A stretch of 64,000 nt of DNA from Flavobacterium sp. ACN2 (GCF_002303885.1 NZ_MRCM01000001.1:390279-454278); one strand, 5' to 3'. Positions 1 to 8,910 are shown, counted from the stretch's first letter. A program made the numbers and translations. The notes: generated by a model from the letters alone, not told the origin.

Positions 1-430
1 AGCATTGCACGAACTGCGGTTTTCTTATGTATGGGTTTCATGATCAGCTTCCGGTCTTATTTTGGTCAGCAGCGATGTAAGGTTACCCCATTTCAACATG
101 GGTGCAGGCAACTTTTACAGCGCCGCATTTTTTATGACCTTATACTGCAATTATTTTTGAACCTGCCGCTTTACAGTCAAACTCATGCTGCCTAAAATGT
201 CCTCATTGATAATGTTTCCCGCGATTGCGCACACTGAAAATATCACCAATTCCCCGGCCGAAAATTAATTCGGCAGAAGTCTGGCTGTCAATACGGCTTA
301 GAATTACAGCAAAAGGATGCTCTATGAAGTTTCATTGGCCTGCTGCAGAAGATTACGGTTTATTTTAAGATTGCTTACAAATCTCTGGCTCCTTTCTTTT
401 AAAAGCTCTAAAGCCTTATAAACGACAAAT
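1..430 (-). pseudogene. Decayed beta-class carbonic anhydrase (runs off left edge)
   Basis: Translating the minus strand piecewise recovers a beta-carbonic anhydrase in order: ALELLKERSQRFVSN, then HPFAVILSRIDSQTSAE, then GNIINEDILGSM, then GHKKCGAVKVACTHVEMG, then NLTSLLTKIRPE. The pieces lie in different frames, so at least three or four frameshifts are needed, plus an in-frame stop just before the GHKKCG block. The zinc motif C-x-D-x-R of the family reads RIDSQ here: both the zinc-binding Cys and the Arg are replaced. The second zinc motif (H-x2-C) is intact in sequence. The gene cannot make an active enzyme. Its 3' end lies outside the window and its 5' end is placed only roughly. Confidence 0.85.
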
Positions 431-514
431 TACCATTAATGTCCGCTGCTTTAAAATCTATCTTTACTCTTTATTCTAATACTTAGTTTTGAAATTTAGA
501 CATGGCTAATCTAA

Positions 515-1528
515 TTAAAATCTAAAATTCTTCAGATATGGCTCCCCGGCAACATGCTCTTCTTTGATATTAATGAAAAATTCTTTGCCTGCTGATTCTA
601 CGTATGAGATTCCCTTAATAAAATATGACATCGAATCATATTTTATGGGAATTATTATTTCATTTTTCAGGTTAATTACACCTCTTTTATTATTGATAAT
701 CACTATGGCATAACCATCAAAAAATCCGGAAACCGCATCATATTGCAAGGGAATGATTTCTTTTCCCCTTTTATCAATACAGCCGGATTTGCTATTTAAT
801 TTTACTACTGCAAGGTTTTCCTGGAAACTACCAATGCATTCATATTTTGCCGCTGCGATTTCTTTACCAAAGTGATCAATAAGACCTATTTTTTTTTGTG
901 CAGTCACTTGAGCTGCCCCATCCTTATAAGGGGCAATATTGTCATACTTCAGCGGAACTGTTTCTTCCCCAGTTTCCGATACAATTCCTTGTTTTCCGTT
1001 AAGCTCCACTATAAAACTGTTTATTGCTTTATTATTGCTCCATATAATTTTATCATATTTTGCCTTTACAATTTCAACACCTGAAGTGTTTATTACACCA
1101 AGTTTTGAAATTAAGCTTACAACTGCAAATCCATTTTCATAATTGCCAATACGATGATATTTAGCCGGCACAATTTCTTCTCCATTATCTTTAACCACTC
1201 CCCACTGATAAATCTGCGTTCCATTTATATGATTAATAAAAATAGCCCGACCTTGATTAAATTCATATATTGCCCAATATTTCGGATGAATAATTTCTCT
1301 GCCAGTCTCATCAATGTATCCTTGCTTTTTATTTAGCGTGATCTGCGCTTTTCCATCCCTGAAAACACCAATAAAATCGTATTGGGGCTTTACTGCAATG
1401 CGGCCATTGTTTTTCACTCCCCACTTATCTGATTTTAAATCATAATAAGGAGTCTGGGCGTCCGATGGAAGATATAAAAGTGAAAACAAACCAATCAGAA
1501 AATACTTTTTATTAAATAATTTATCCAT
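515..1528 (-). CDS. Secreted WG-repeat protein
   Basis: A 337-residue protein with an N-terminal signal peptide (hydrophobic stretch about residues 9-24, ending near DAQ). The rest is a tandem array of about 30-45-residue units with the pattern WG/xGxI..G.EI....YD.I..F..G.A.V, the WG (KWG) beta-repeat found in many Bacteroidota and Leptospira proteins. At least seven units are visible. Such repeats are thought to form a beta-propeller-like binding surface, but no enzymatic function is known. It stands alone between the carbonic anhydrase remnant and chrA. Family assignment is firm; role unknown. Confidence 0.85.
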   Translation of the reverse strand: MDKLFNKKYFLIGLFSLLYLPSDAQTPYYDLKSDKWGVKNNGRIAVKPQYDFIGVFRDGKAQITLNKKQGYIDETGREIIHPKYWAIYEFNQGRAIFINHINGTQIYQWGVVKDNGEEIVPAKYHRIGNYENGFAVVSLISKLGVINTSGVEIVKAKYDKIIWSNNKAINSFIVELNGKQGIVSETGEETVPLKYDNIAPYKDGAAQVTAQKKIGLIDHFGKEIAAAKYECIGSFQENLAVVKLNSKSGCIDKRGKEIIPLQYDAVSGFFDGYAIVIINNKRGVINLKNEIIIPIKYDSMSYFIKGISYVESAGKEFFINIKEEHVAGEPYLKNFRF

Positions 1529-1639
1529 CCTTTTTTTTGTAATTGCTTTTTACTGCTGTGCTTTATTATTATATTTTGTTTTTTTTACATATTTGTTAAA
1601 TCTGCTGTCCTCCCGGCTTATCAGCATATATGTTTCTGG

Positions 1640-2770
1640 TCATATAAGGGTCAGCAGACAGCCCATTAACGAACCGCCTAAAACTACAAAAGCACTATTT
1701 AATTTCTTGTATCCAAATGCAATTGCCAGACTTAAAACTGCGATTAAAATTGTCCGCCAGTCGGTAATCGCTTCTTTTCCCATATCAAAACAAACTGCAG
1801 CAATTATTGCTACTGATGCCACATTTACCGCGTCCAAAAATACTGCAAATAGTTGTGAGTTTCGCATTCTCTTTACCATTGGATTTAACAATGCCACAAA
1901 TATAAAAGAAGGTAAAAATATGGCAATTGTCGAAACCGCTGCTCCTGTGAAACCGTTGATTTGATAACCTATAAAAGTTACTGAAGAAAAAACGGGTCCC
2001 GGTGTGAATTGCCCTGCTGCAATTGCGTCAATCAATTGCTGGCGTGTTAAAAGCCCTGTTGAAACTAATTCTGTGTCAAGAAAAGCAAACAAAACATAAC
2101 CGCTTCCGTAAAGTACAGCCCCAATTTTTAGAAAAATAAAAAACAGATTTGCATTGCCGGGTGCCAGAATTGCCGGGTGCGTGATCTGCACTAGAGACAA
2201 AGGAACAAAACCTTTGATATTGCTTTGCTTTCTGTCTCGCATATAAGTCAGCAGCAAAGCAAAAAATCCAGCACCAAACATCAAATATATTTCATTGAAG
2301 CCGGAGAGTGAACCCGCCAAAACAAGCAGTCCGATGAGTACCAGTTCTGCTGATTTCAGCGCTTTTTTTGCCAATGGAAAAACCGCACCAACAATAACAG
2401 CAATAACGGCCGGTTTTATTCCATAAATAAAAGGCTGTGCTTCCGGGATTTGTCCGTGCTGCTTATAGAAGTAAGCAAAAATTCCCGTAATAAAAACGGC
2501 TGGCAAAATAAAACAAAGCCCTGCGATCATCAAACCTTTCCAGCCTCCTTTTTCATGGCCGATATGGACTGCCATTTCCGTGCTATTGGGTCCTGGAATC
2601 AGGTTTACTGCACCAATTAAGTCCAAAAAATGCTGTTCGGTCAGCCATTTCCTTTTTCTAACCACTTCATCCTGCATCATGGCAATATGTGCAGCAGGGC
2701 CGCCAAAACCAATAATGCCAAGTTTTAGAAAAACTTTTGCGATCTCTTTTAAATCTGCTTTAGTCTCCAT
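1640..2770 (-). CDS. chrA: Chromate efflux transporter ChrA (CHR family, two-domain)
   Basis: A 376-residue inner-membrane protein of the CHR family, which exports chromate. The N-terminal half carries the family motif GFGGPAAHIAMM (residues 21-32) and LIPGPNSTEMA (about 57-67). The second half repeats the fold (YGSGYVLFAFL, then AAGQFTPGPVF), giving the usual duplicated long-chain form with about ten hydrophobic segments. Length is normal. The start overlaps by 11 nt the end of a DoxX-like pseudogene, so the two were probably one operon read leftward. Some CHR proteins act on other anions or have no proven role in chromate resistance. Confidence 0.9.
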   Translation of the reverse strand: METKADLKEIAKVFLKLGIIGFGGPAAHIAMMQDEVVRKRKWLTEQHFLDLIGAVNLIPGPNSTEMAVHIGHEKGGWKGLMIAGLCFILPAVFITGIFAYFYKQHGQIPEAQPFIYGIKPAVIAVIVGAVFPLAKKALKSAELVLIGLLVLAGSLSGFNEIYLMFGAGFFALLLTYMRDRKQSNIKGFVPLSLVQITHPAILAPGNANLFFIFLKIGAVLYGSGYVLFAFLDTELVSTGLLTRQQLIDAIAAGQFTPGPVFSSVTFIGYQINGFTGAAVSTIAIFLPSFIFVALLNPMVKRMRNSQLFAVFLDAVNVASVAIIAAVCFDMGKEAITDWRTILIAVLSLAIAFGYKKLNSAFVVLGGSLMGCLLTLI

Positions 2771-3195
2771 TTTTCCTTAAAATATTGTCCACCGACCCAT
2801 ACCCTGCGCCTTTAATCGATAAAAAATGCTTCCCAAAAGCATTACAGTCCGTTCTGCTTCCATGCATCATTTCCCAAAACCCTTTTTGGGCCAAAACTTC
2901 CGATTTGGCTGTCACAGCTGCAGCAAGCATAATAGTGATAGGTGGAATACTTGCCGGTCTTGTCAAAAGCCCAAAGAGAATCAACGCTTCGAAAACTATT
3001 TAAAATGTGCCGACAAAATTACCTAAAAAAATCAGGCAAAGGCAGACCCTTTTTTTTAAATCGTCCTGATCCATTTGTCTCAGCAAATAAAAATTTCTGA
3101 ATTCCTTCTGAAAGAAATACAGATCCAACCATCAGCCTAATTAAGATTGCTGCTTTTAAATTATCAGTATTTATACTCTTTTTTTATATTTTCAT
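2760..3195 (-). pseudogene. DoxX-family membrane protein, broken
   Basis: Minus-strand translation gives a DoxX-like protein in two frames: LIRLMVGSVFLSEGIQKF and then, after a frameshift in a T-rich run near 3020-3030, LILFGLLTRPASIPP and the C-terminal part ending KGAGYGSVDNIL. There is also a stop at codon 4 after the most likely ATG (3195) and another TAA just before the second block. An ORF caller would see only the C-terminal 74 residues (2760-2984) as a gene. DoxX proteins are small four-helix membrane proteins. The intact gene would have preceded and overlapped chrA. Confidence 0.8.
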
Positions 3196-3521
3196 TTTGT
3201 CCATTTAATGATTTACAGAGCCGGTAATGGGCTTGTCCCAAACTTTTCCGTTCTTACTATCCCTTTTAGCGGCTATTTATCATAAACCAAATAATGCTTA
3301 CATGGTGAATATCTAAGCTTTTGCAATACTACATAAAAAAGAGATTCTGCAATGGCTGTTTTAGGAGAATTGAAATTTAATTTTTCATTAGGCTATTAAA
3401 AGAGCAATAATTTTTTTCACTGCTATTTTTGCATCTGCTATTTTTATGCAATGATTACCTAATGCATCTTACACTGCAAAAGAAAAACATAAAATCTTTT
3501 TTCTTTAAATTTTATATCGTA
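3196..3521. other. Gene-free spacer before the arsenic operon
   Basis: A/T-rich spacer of about 325 bases between the DoxX remnant and arsR. I see no convincing reading frame or hairpin in it. Its right end should hold the core promoter of the arsenic operon. Confidence 0.5.
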
Positions 3522-3533
3522 ATATTGCAATAT
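3522..3533 (+). promoter_or_regulatory. Probable ArsR operator
   Basis: A perfect 12-bp palindrome, ATATTGCAATAT, ends 12 nt before the arsR start codon at 3546. ArsR/SmtB repressors bind A/T-rich palindromes over their own promoters, so this is the natural autoregulatory site. Assignment is by position and symmetry. Confidence 0.6.
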
Positions 3534-3545
3534 AAACATAAAACG

Positions 3546-3878
3546 ATGGGAGCAACAAAAACAGATCACTTTACAGAAAGCCAGAATGAGCTTGCTGTTT
3601 TAGCCAAAGCGTTAGGCCATCCTGCGCGTATCGCTATTATCGAATATCTATTAAAAGTGGATGCCTGCATCTGCGGAGATATTGTAAACGAACTTCCCCT
3701 CTCTCAGCCGACAGTTTCACAGCATCTGAAAGAATTAAAGAATGCGGGTCTGATTAAAGGAAGCATTGAAGGAAACTCAATCTGCTACTGCATCAATGAA
3801 CCTGGACTTGAAAAGATAAAAGGCTTCTTTGAGCATATATCAGATCATTTGGTAAAGAAGAGAAGCGAATGCTGCTAA
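3546..3878 (+). CDS. arsR: ArsR-family arsenic-responsive repressor
   Basis: A 110-residue winged-helix protein. The open frame extends upstream to 3429, but the ATG at 3546 gives the normal family start and leaves the palindrome at 3522-3533 outside the gene. The recognition helix region is LSQPTVSQHLKELK (about 52-65). Just before it lies DACICGD with Cys41 and Cys43, matching the CxC metalloid-binding site in ArsR, and the protein ends in Cys-Cys. It heads a same-strand gene cluster to 7962 and should be released by arsenite. Confidence 0.92.
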   Translation: MGATKTDHFTESQNELAVLAKALGHPARIAIIEYLLKVDACICGDIVNELPLSQPTVSQHLKELKNAGLIKGSIEGNSICYCINEPGLEKIKGFFEHISDHLVKKRSECC

Positions 3879-3889
3879 TCTATAAAAAT

Positions 3890-4375
3890 ATGGAAATCAG
3901 AAAACTTTCGGACAAACACTGGGATCAGGTAAAAATAATTTACCAAAAAGGGATAGACACCGGCAATGCCACTTTCCAGACCAGTGCCCCTTCATGGGAA
4001 GACTGGGATCAGTCGCATCTTAAGTCATGCCGAGTTGTGATGCAGAAAGATGGTAATGTAATTGGCTGGGCTGCCCTTACGCCTGTTTCTTCACGCTGCG
4101 TTTATGCAGGAGTTGCAGAAGTAAGCGTATATGTAAATCCCGCACATTCAGGAAAAGGAATCGGGCTTACCCTTTTAAATGAACTTGTCCGACAGAGCGA
4201 AGCAGAAGGAATCTGGACGCTTCAGGCAGGGATCTTTCCTGAGAACACGGCAAGTCTCCGCATTCATGAAAAAGCAGGTTTCAGGATACTTGGAACAAGG
4301 GAGAAAATCGGAAAACAAAATGGTATCTGGAGAGATACTGCGCTTCTTGAAAGAAGAAGCTCCGTTATTAATTAA
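3890..4375 (+). CDS. arsN1: GNAT acetyltransferase, ArsN1-like (arsinothricin/phosphinothricin type)
   Basis: A 161-residue GNAT acetyltransferase. The start at 3890 (MEIRKL) is preferred over the ATG at 3869, which overlaps arsR and adds seven atypical residues. Features of the phosphinothricin/ArsN1 group are present: GNATFQTSAPSWEDWD, GWAALTPVSSRCVYAGVAE, the acetyl-CoA loop NPAHSGKGIG, and GIFPENTASLRIHEKAGF. ArsN1 enzymes acetylate the amine of the organoarsenical antibiotic arsinothricin, and the position directly after arsR fits that role. Phosphinothricin or another amine is the alternative substrate. Confidence 0.8.
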   Translation: MEIRKLSDKHWDQVKIIYQKGIDTGNATFQTSAPSWEDWDQSHLKSCRVVMQKDGNVIGWAALTPVSSRCVYAGVAEVSVYVNPAHSGKGIGLTLLNELVRQSEAEGIWTLQAGIFPENTASLRIHEKAGFRILGTREKIGKQNGIWRDTALLERRSSVIN

Positions 4376-4408
4376 TAAAAAATATAGTTTAACTAAATAT
4401 AAAAAATT

Positions 4409-4882
4409 ATGAAACTTTCAGAAATTAAAGAGGTGCTTAAAACAGTGGAAGCCGTAAATTTTGAACTGCCGGACGGCACATTTGTACCGGAATATTTTCA
4501 CGTAACCGAAGTAGGCCTGGTGACCAAAAACTTCATCGACTGCGGAGGAACAGTAAGAAAAGAAACTGTTGTAAATTTCCAGCTTTGGGATGCCAACGAC
4601 TACGAACACAGGCTTAAACCTCAGAAGCTGATCCACATCATTGAACTTTCAGAAAAAGTATTGGGAATTGAAGACAATGAAATTGAAGTGGAGTACCAGA
4701 ACACTACTATCGGTAAATACGATTTGGATTTTAACGGCAAAAACTTCACTCTGCTTAATAAACAGACAGCCTGTCTTGCTCAGGAGCAGTGCGGTATTCC
4801 ATCTGATAAGCCTAAAGTAAAATTATCTCAGCTAAATGCTGATAATGCTTCTTCATGCACTCCGGGCGGAGGATGCTGCTAA
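4409..4882 (+). CDS. DUF6428 protein of arsenic operons
   Basis: A 157-residue soluble protein beginning MKLSEIKEVLKTVEAVNF, followed by PDGTFVPEYFHVTEVG. It matches the DUF6428 family often found between arsR and the arsenate reductase in Bacteroidota arsenic operons. Histidine (FHVTEVG) and Cys-rich ends (CLAQEQCG; terminal CTPGGGCC) could bind a metalloid, but that is inference. It lies 33 nt after arsN1 and 42 nt before the phosphatase-like gene. No biochemical function is established to my knowledge. Confidence 0.8.
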   Translation: MKLSEIKEVLKTVEAVNFELPDGTFVPEYFHVTEVGLVTKNFIDCGGTVRKETVVNFQLWDANDYEHRLKPQKLIHIIELSEKVLGIEDNEIEVEYQNTTIGKYDLDFNGKNFTLLNKQTACLAQEQCGIPSDKPKVKLSQLNADNASSCTPGGGCC

Positions 4883-4924
4883 TCATTAAACAGATAATCA
4901 ATAAACCTTTACAGCCAAAAAACT

Positions 4925-5539
4925 ATGTTATATCCACAAATTGAGAATACCATTAAATCATTTGATTTTAAGCAGATTTCCGAAGATCGCAAAGCAGTCC
5001 TGCAGCCATTAATTGACTTCATTCAGACTAAAGTGGACAGTAAGCTGGAAACCAGACTAAACCTAATCTGCACACATAATTCCAGAAGGAGCCACTTATC
5101 ACAGGTTTGGGCGCAGACTGCGGCGGCCTATTACGGCATCACAAACGTTTCATGCTATTCAGGAGGAACCGAGGCTACTGCCCTTTTCCCAATGGCAGCA
5201 GAGACTTTGAAGGATTCAGGATTCAACATCAAAACGCTTTCAGAGGGATCAAACCCCGTTTATTCCATAAAATATTCAGCTGACGAACTTCCTGTCATCG
5301 GTTTTTCCAAAACCTATGATGATGACTTCAATCCTGAAAGCGGATTTGCCGCAATAATGACCTGCTCGCAGGCTGACGGCGGATGCCCGTTTATAGCAGG
5401 TGCTGAGAAAAGAATCCCGATTACCTTTGAAGATCCAAAAATTTCTGACGGAACGCCTCAGCAGAAAGAAACTTATCTGGAGCGAAGCCTGCAGATAGGA
5501 ACTGAAATGTTTTACGTATTCTCGCAAATAAAAAAATAA
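4925..5539 (+). CDS. arsC: ArsC-like low-molecular-weight phosphatase fold protein
   Basis: A 204-residue protein with the phosphate/arsenate loop C-x5-R as [14 protein letters not shown] (Cys49, Arg55) of the low-molecular-weight protein tyrosine phosphatase/arsenate reductase fold. Further cysteines lie in [12 protein letters not shown], where redox-active Cys of thioredoxin-linked reductases occur. It is longer than B. subtilis ArsC because of an N-terminal helical extension. It ends 1 nt before the ACR3 gene, so the two are translationally linked. Likely role: reduction of arsenate to arsenite for export. Confidence 0.85.
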   Translation: MLYPQIENTIKSFDFKQISEDRKAVLQPLIDFIQTKVDSKLETRLNLICTHNSRRSHLSQVWAQTAAAYYGITNVSCYSGGTEATALFPMAAETLKDSGFNIKTLSEGSNPVYSIKYSADELPVIGFSKTYDDDFNPESGFAAIMTCSQADGGCPFIAGAEKRIPITFEDPKISDGTPQQKETYLERSLQIGTEMFYVFSQIKK

Positions 5540-5540
5540 A

Positions 5541-6626
5541 ATGTCAGCAAATAACTGTGCACCAGTGGTCGGACGCAAAAAACTAGGCTTCCTTGACCGC
5601 TTCTTAACCCTTTGGATTTTCCTTGCTATGGCTGTAGGCGTGGCAGTGGGATACTTTATTCCTTCAAGCGGAGATTTCATCAATTCTTTTTCCAGCGGCA
5701 CCACAAACATTCCATTGGCAGTAGGACTTATCCTGATGATGTATCCGCCTCTGGCAAAAGTAAAATACGAGCAGATGGGACAGGTTTTCAAAAACACAAA
5801 AGTCTTGGGCGCCTCTTTACTGCTGAACTGGATTGTAGGTCCCGTCTTAATGTTTTTATTGGCGCTGCTGTTTTTAAACGGATATCCTGAATACATGATC
5901 GGGGTAATCCTTATCGGTCTGGCGCGCTGTATCGCAATGGTTGTGGTATGGAACGATCTGGCAGACGGAAACCGTGAATATGCAGCAGGACTTATTGCCC
6001 TTAACAGCATTTTTCAGGTGCTGCTTTACAGTGTATACGCGTACCTTTTTATAACCATTCTTCCTCCCTATTTTGGATATGACGGTTTTGAAGTGAACAT
6101 CAGCATTGCACAGATTGCCGAAAGCGTCGGTATCTATTTAGGTATTCCATTTGCTCTGGGAGTCATAAGCCGCTATGCTTTGACAGCTTTAAAAGGTTCT
6201 GAATGGTTTGAGAATAAGTACGTGCCGTTTATCTCGCCGATTACTCTTATTTCACTGCTATTTACAATTATTGTAATGTTCAGCCTGAAAGGGGAACTTA
6301 TTGTTCAGATCCCTATGGACGTTGTTCGTATTGCAATACCGCTTGTGATTTATTTTACTTTAATGTTTATCATCAGCTTTTTTACAGGAAAATATTTTGG
6401 GGCTGACTATTCAAAGGCAACTTCTATAGCATTTACGGCCACCGGCAATAATTTTGAGCTTGCCATTGCCGTGGCAATCGGCGTGTTTGGAATAAACAGC
6501 GGCCAGGCCTTCGCGGGTGTCATAGGCCCTCTGGTAGAAGTGCCTGCTCTTATAGCACTGGTAAACCTTGCATTCTGGTTCAGAAAGAAGTATTTCGCAA
6601 AACAGCTGCCTGCAGAAACTGCTTAA
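5541..6626 (+). CDS. acr3: ACR3-family arsenite efflux permease
   Basis: A 361-residue inner-membrane transporter with about ten hydrophobic helices. The ACR3 hallmark [15 protein letters not shown] contains the essential cysteine (Cys130), and [16 protein letters not shown] carries the conserved glutamate of helix 9. It exports arsenite. It lies immediately after arsC and 7 nt before the metallophosphoesterase gene. Length and motifs are normal. Confidence 0.95.
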   Translation: MSANNCAPVVGRKKLGFLDRFLTLWIFLAMAVGVAVGYFIPSSGDFINSFSSGTTNIPLAVGLILMMYPPLAKVKYEQMGQVFKNTKVLGASLLLNWIVGPVLMFLLALLFLNGYPEYMIGVILIGLARCIAMVVVWNDLADGNREYAAGLIALNSIFQVLLYSVYAYLFITILPPYFGYDGFEVNISIAQIAESVGIYLGIPFALGVISRYALTALKGSEWFENKYVPFISPITLISLLFTIIVMFSLKGELIVQIPMDVVRIAIPLVIYFTLMFIISFFTGKYFGADYSKATSIAFTATGNNFELAIAVAIGVFGINSGQAFAGVIGPLVEVPALIALVNLAFWFRKKYFAKQLPAETA

Positions 6627-6633
6627 AAGAAAT

Positions 6634-7368
6634 ATGAGAATTGCAATAATATCGGATATACATGCGAACTTCCCCGCATTGGAGCAGACCTTAAAAAGTA
6701 TTGAAGAGCACAATATAGATGCGCTTTACTGTTTGGGAGATTTGGTCGGCTACAATTTATGCCCCAATGCCGTGATCAATGAGATCCGTAAAAAGCATAT
6801 TCCCACCCTTGCAGGAAATCACGATGTCAAGGCTGTCGAGATACACAATGACGGTTCAAATGACATTGAAAGCTACGCATACCAGATTGTGGGCAAAGAG
6901 CAGATAAAATATCTTTCTGCTCTTCCTGCCCATATTAAACTTGAATATCAGACGGCTAACAAACTTATAAAGATTTTGATGGTTCATGGAAGCCCTTACA
7001 GCAGCAGGGAATATCTGCTTGAGGATAAAAATGAGAAAGATTTCACTGATATCTTTCTTGATTCCAATACAGACATTCTAATCTGCGGGCATTCTCACCT
7101 GCCGTATCATCGCATATTGGAAAACCCCAATAAGAAAGGCAGTTATTTTCATGCCATTAATGCAGGGTCGGTTGGAAAACCAAAAGATAGAAATCCAGAC
7201 TGCTGTTATGCTGTGATAACCATTGAAAAAAGCAGTAATCTTTCCAAAAAAGACGGCATTAAAGTAGAATTCATTAGAGTGCCGTATGATATTGAAAAAA
7301 CAGCGCGCGCAATTGAGGAAAGTCCTCTTCCGGACGTTTACGCACATATGCTCAGAAAAGCATATTAA
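6634..7368 (+). CDS. Calcineurin-like metallophosphoesterase
   Basis: A 244-residue metallophosphoesterase. The ATG at 6634 starts the canonical MRIAIISDIHAN; the open frame reaches back to 6568 but that part overlaps acr3. Metal-binding motifs are in order: SDIHAN (D8, H10), GDLVGYN (36-42), GNHD (61-64) and GHSHLPYH near the middle. It belongs to the YfcE/MJ0936-like phosphodiesterase group. It starts 7 nt after acr3 on the same strand, so it is probably co-transcribed, although a link to arsenic is not established. Confidence 0.85.
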   Translation: MRIAIISDIHANFPALEQTLKSIEEHNIDALYCLGDLVGYNLCPNAVINEIRKKHIPTLAGNHDVKAVEIHNDGSNDIESYAYQIVGKEQIKYLSALPAHIKLEYQTANKLIKILMVHGSPYSSREYLLEDKNEKDFTDIFLDSNTDILICGHSHLPYHRILENPNKKGSYFHAINAGSVGKPKDRNPDCCYAVITIEKSSNLSKKDGIKVEFIRVPYDIEKTARAIEESPLPDVYAHMLRKAY

Positions 7369-7389
7369 TGTATTGATATAAAACCTGCT

Positions 7390-7962
7390 ATGGAAAGTTT
7401 TAAATTATTTTTAAAGAGCATCGTGCCTCTCACCGATCAGGAATTTGAAAATTACAGGCAGTATTTTAAAGCAAGGACATTACCCAGAAACAGTTATTTT
7501 GCAGAGATCGGCAAAACCTCTAATGAGGCGGCTTTTATTAAAAAAGGACTGCTCAGAACCTACTATATAAATGAAAAATATGAAGAAGTGACTTCCTGCT
7601 TCTGTGAAGAAAATAATCTCACCGCTTCCTATAAAAGCTTTATCTCGCAGCAGCCTTCAGAACTTTCCATTCAGGCAGTTGAAGACACTGAGCTTATAAC
7701 AATCAGTTACACTGACCTTCAGAATCTATATCAGCAGAGTCCTATCTGGCAGAATATCGGACGCACAATTGCCGAGCGGCAGTATATGGTAATGGAGCAG
7801 TATGCAAGTGTTCTGTGTAATGAAACTGCAAAACAAAAATACCTGCGGCTGCTCAAAGATCAGCCTTCCATTATAAATAAAGTTTCGATAAAGGATATGG
7901 CAAGTTATCTTGGCATAACACGAAGAACGCTCAGCAGGATTAGAAAAGAAATCACTAAGTAA
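7390..7962 (+). CDS. Crp/Fnr-family transcriptional regulator
   Basis: A 190-residue protein with an N-terminal cyclic-nucleotide-binding-like beta barrel (about 20-125; KGLLRTYYIN, ISYTDLQNLY) and a C-terminal winged helix in which VSIKDMASYLGITRRTLSRIRKEI is the DNA-recognition region. No cysteine cluster for an Fe-S centre is visible, so it is not FNR-like in sensing. It follows the metallophosphoesterase by 21 nt and closes the run of same-strand genes that begins with arsR. Targets are unknown. Confidence 0.85.
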   Translation: MESFKLFLKSIVPLTDQEFENYRQYFKARTLPRNSYFAEIGKTSNEAAFIKKGLLRTYYINEKYEEVTSCFCEENNLTASYKSFISQQPSELSIQAVEDTELITISYTDLQNLYQQSPIWQNIGRTIAERQYMVMEQYASVLCNETAKQKYLRLLKDQPSIINKVSIKDMASYLGITRRTLSRIRKEITK

Positions 7963-8032
7963 ATTCGAGGACATTTGTCCTTTCAAACAGACCGGCTGCC
8001 GCACTATTTTTGCTTCTGATAAATTCAAATAA

Positions 8033-8611
8033 ATGGAAACAGCAATTATTATTACCACCGTTTTACTTATTCTTTTCTCAATACTTGCAGTATATGACGG
8101 CTTGTATCTTCATATTTTTAAATACAAGCTTCACAATCATCCCCAGAGCAGAGCAGAGCATCTTACACATACGATAAGAGCAGTTTTCTTTCCTGCGATT
8201 TTATATTTATTCTTCCTCAGGCAAGAGTACAGCATAAGCTTTATAATTGGTACGGTGCTTGTGTTTTTTGATCTTTTAGTTCTCGCAGTTGATGCTTACA
8301 TTGAAAAAGACAGCAGGGCATTTATGGGAGGGCTGCCGCGATGGGAATACATTCTCCACCTTTTTGTCAACGGATTTCATTTCGCATCTACAGCAGTATT
8401 TTTATCGCTTAAATTAAAGTATGAAAATGATGGCATAGCTATTATACCAAACATAAGTGAATATCATAATTTTGAATTATTTCATACAGTTGTTATCAGC
8501 CTCTTACCTGGCGCTGTTATCATTGCCTTGCTTCATGTTTTATTAATCAATTCTGAATCCCGTTTTTTTTTGAATCGTATCTGCAGTAAGATTCAAAGCA
8601 GTCAGTTTTGA
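8033..8611 (+). CDS. Putative multi-pass membrane protein
   Basis: A 192-residue protein not recognised as a named family. It has about five hydrophobic segments: residues 3-22, 50-65, 70-90, about 113-130 and 150-175. Histidines cluster in the first loop (HNHPQSRAEHLTHT). It stands 70 nt after the Crp-type regulator on the same strand; a weak hairpin-free spacer separates them, so it may be the last gene of that operon or independent. Confidence 0.7.
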   Translation: METAIIITTVLLILFSILAVYDGLYLHIFKYKLHNHPQSRAEHLTHTIRAVFFPAILYLFFLRQEYSISFIIGTVLVFFDLLVLAVDAYIEKDSRAFMGGLPRWEYILHLFVNGFHFASTAVFLSLKLKYENDGIAIIPNISEYHNFELFHTVVISLLPGAVIIALLHVLLINSESRFFLNRICSKIQSSQF

Positions 8612-8833
8612 ATCTTACTTTAATAAATTATCGTAATTTTCCTTTCAATAAAATAAATCGCATAGATTCACTGCTTCTGAAGCCGCAAAACCTATTTATT
8701 TTTGTGCCTGGAGGTAATAATAGCTTTGTAAGATGCAGCAAAAGGTATTTTAAAAACGAAAATTGAGTATTTATAGAACTACAGCAGTTGTGTCTGAATG
8801 TGCTGTCCTCCAAGACAAAAAAGGGGCTCTGCG

Positions 8834-8910
8834 GCAGCCCTAGCCCCGATAGCAGTGAAATCCTTTTGTGCGGGTGTTCGCTGCAAAAGATTGGATCATA
8901 CAGCGGGAAC
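8834..8910 (+). repeat. Dispersed intergenic hairpin repeat, copy 1
   Basis: Begins with CCCTAGCCCCGAT, then an imperfect stem around TCCTTTTGTGCGG/CGCTGCAAAAGAT, and ends CAGCGGGAA. Related copies lie at 17491-17574 and, inverted, at 41152-41253 and 54212-54310. Stem pairing with one bulged base near the outer end is kept while the stem sequence changes. The surrounding gene-free stretch (8612-8971) holds nothing else I can support; an open frame on the minus strand here is created by the repeat. Confidence 0.8.

Noticed and set aside
5276..6010. 244-codon ORF antisense to arsC/acr3
   Set aside because: Long but antisense to two well-supported genes with no recognisable motif.
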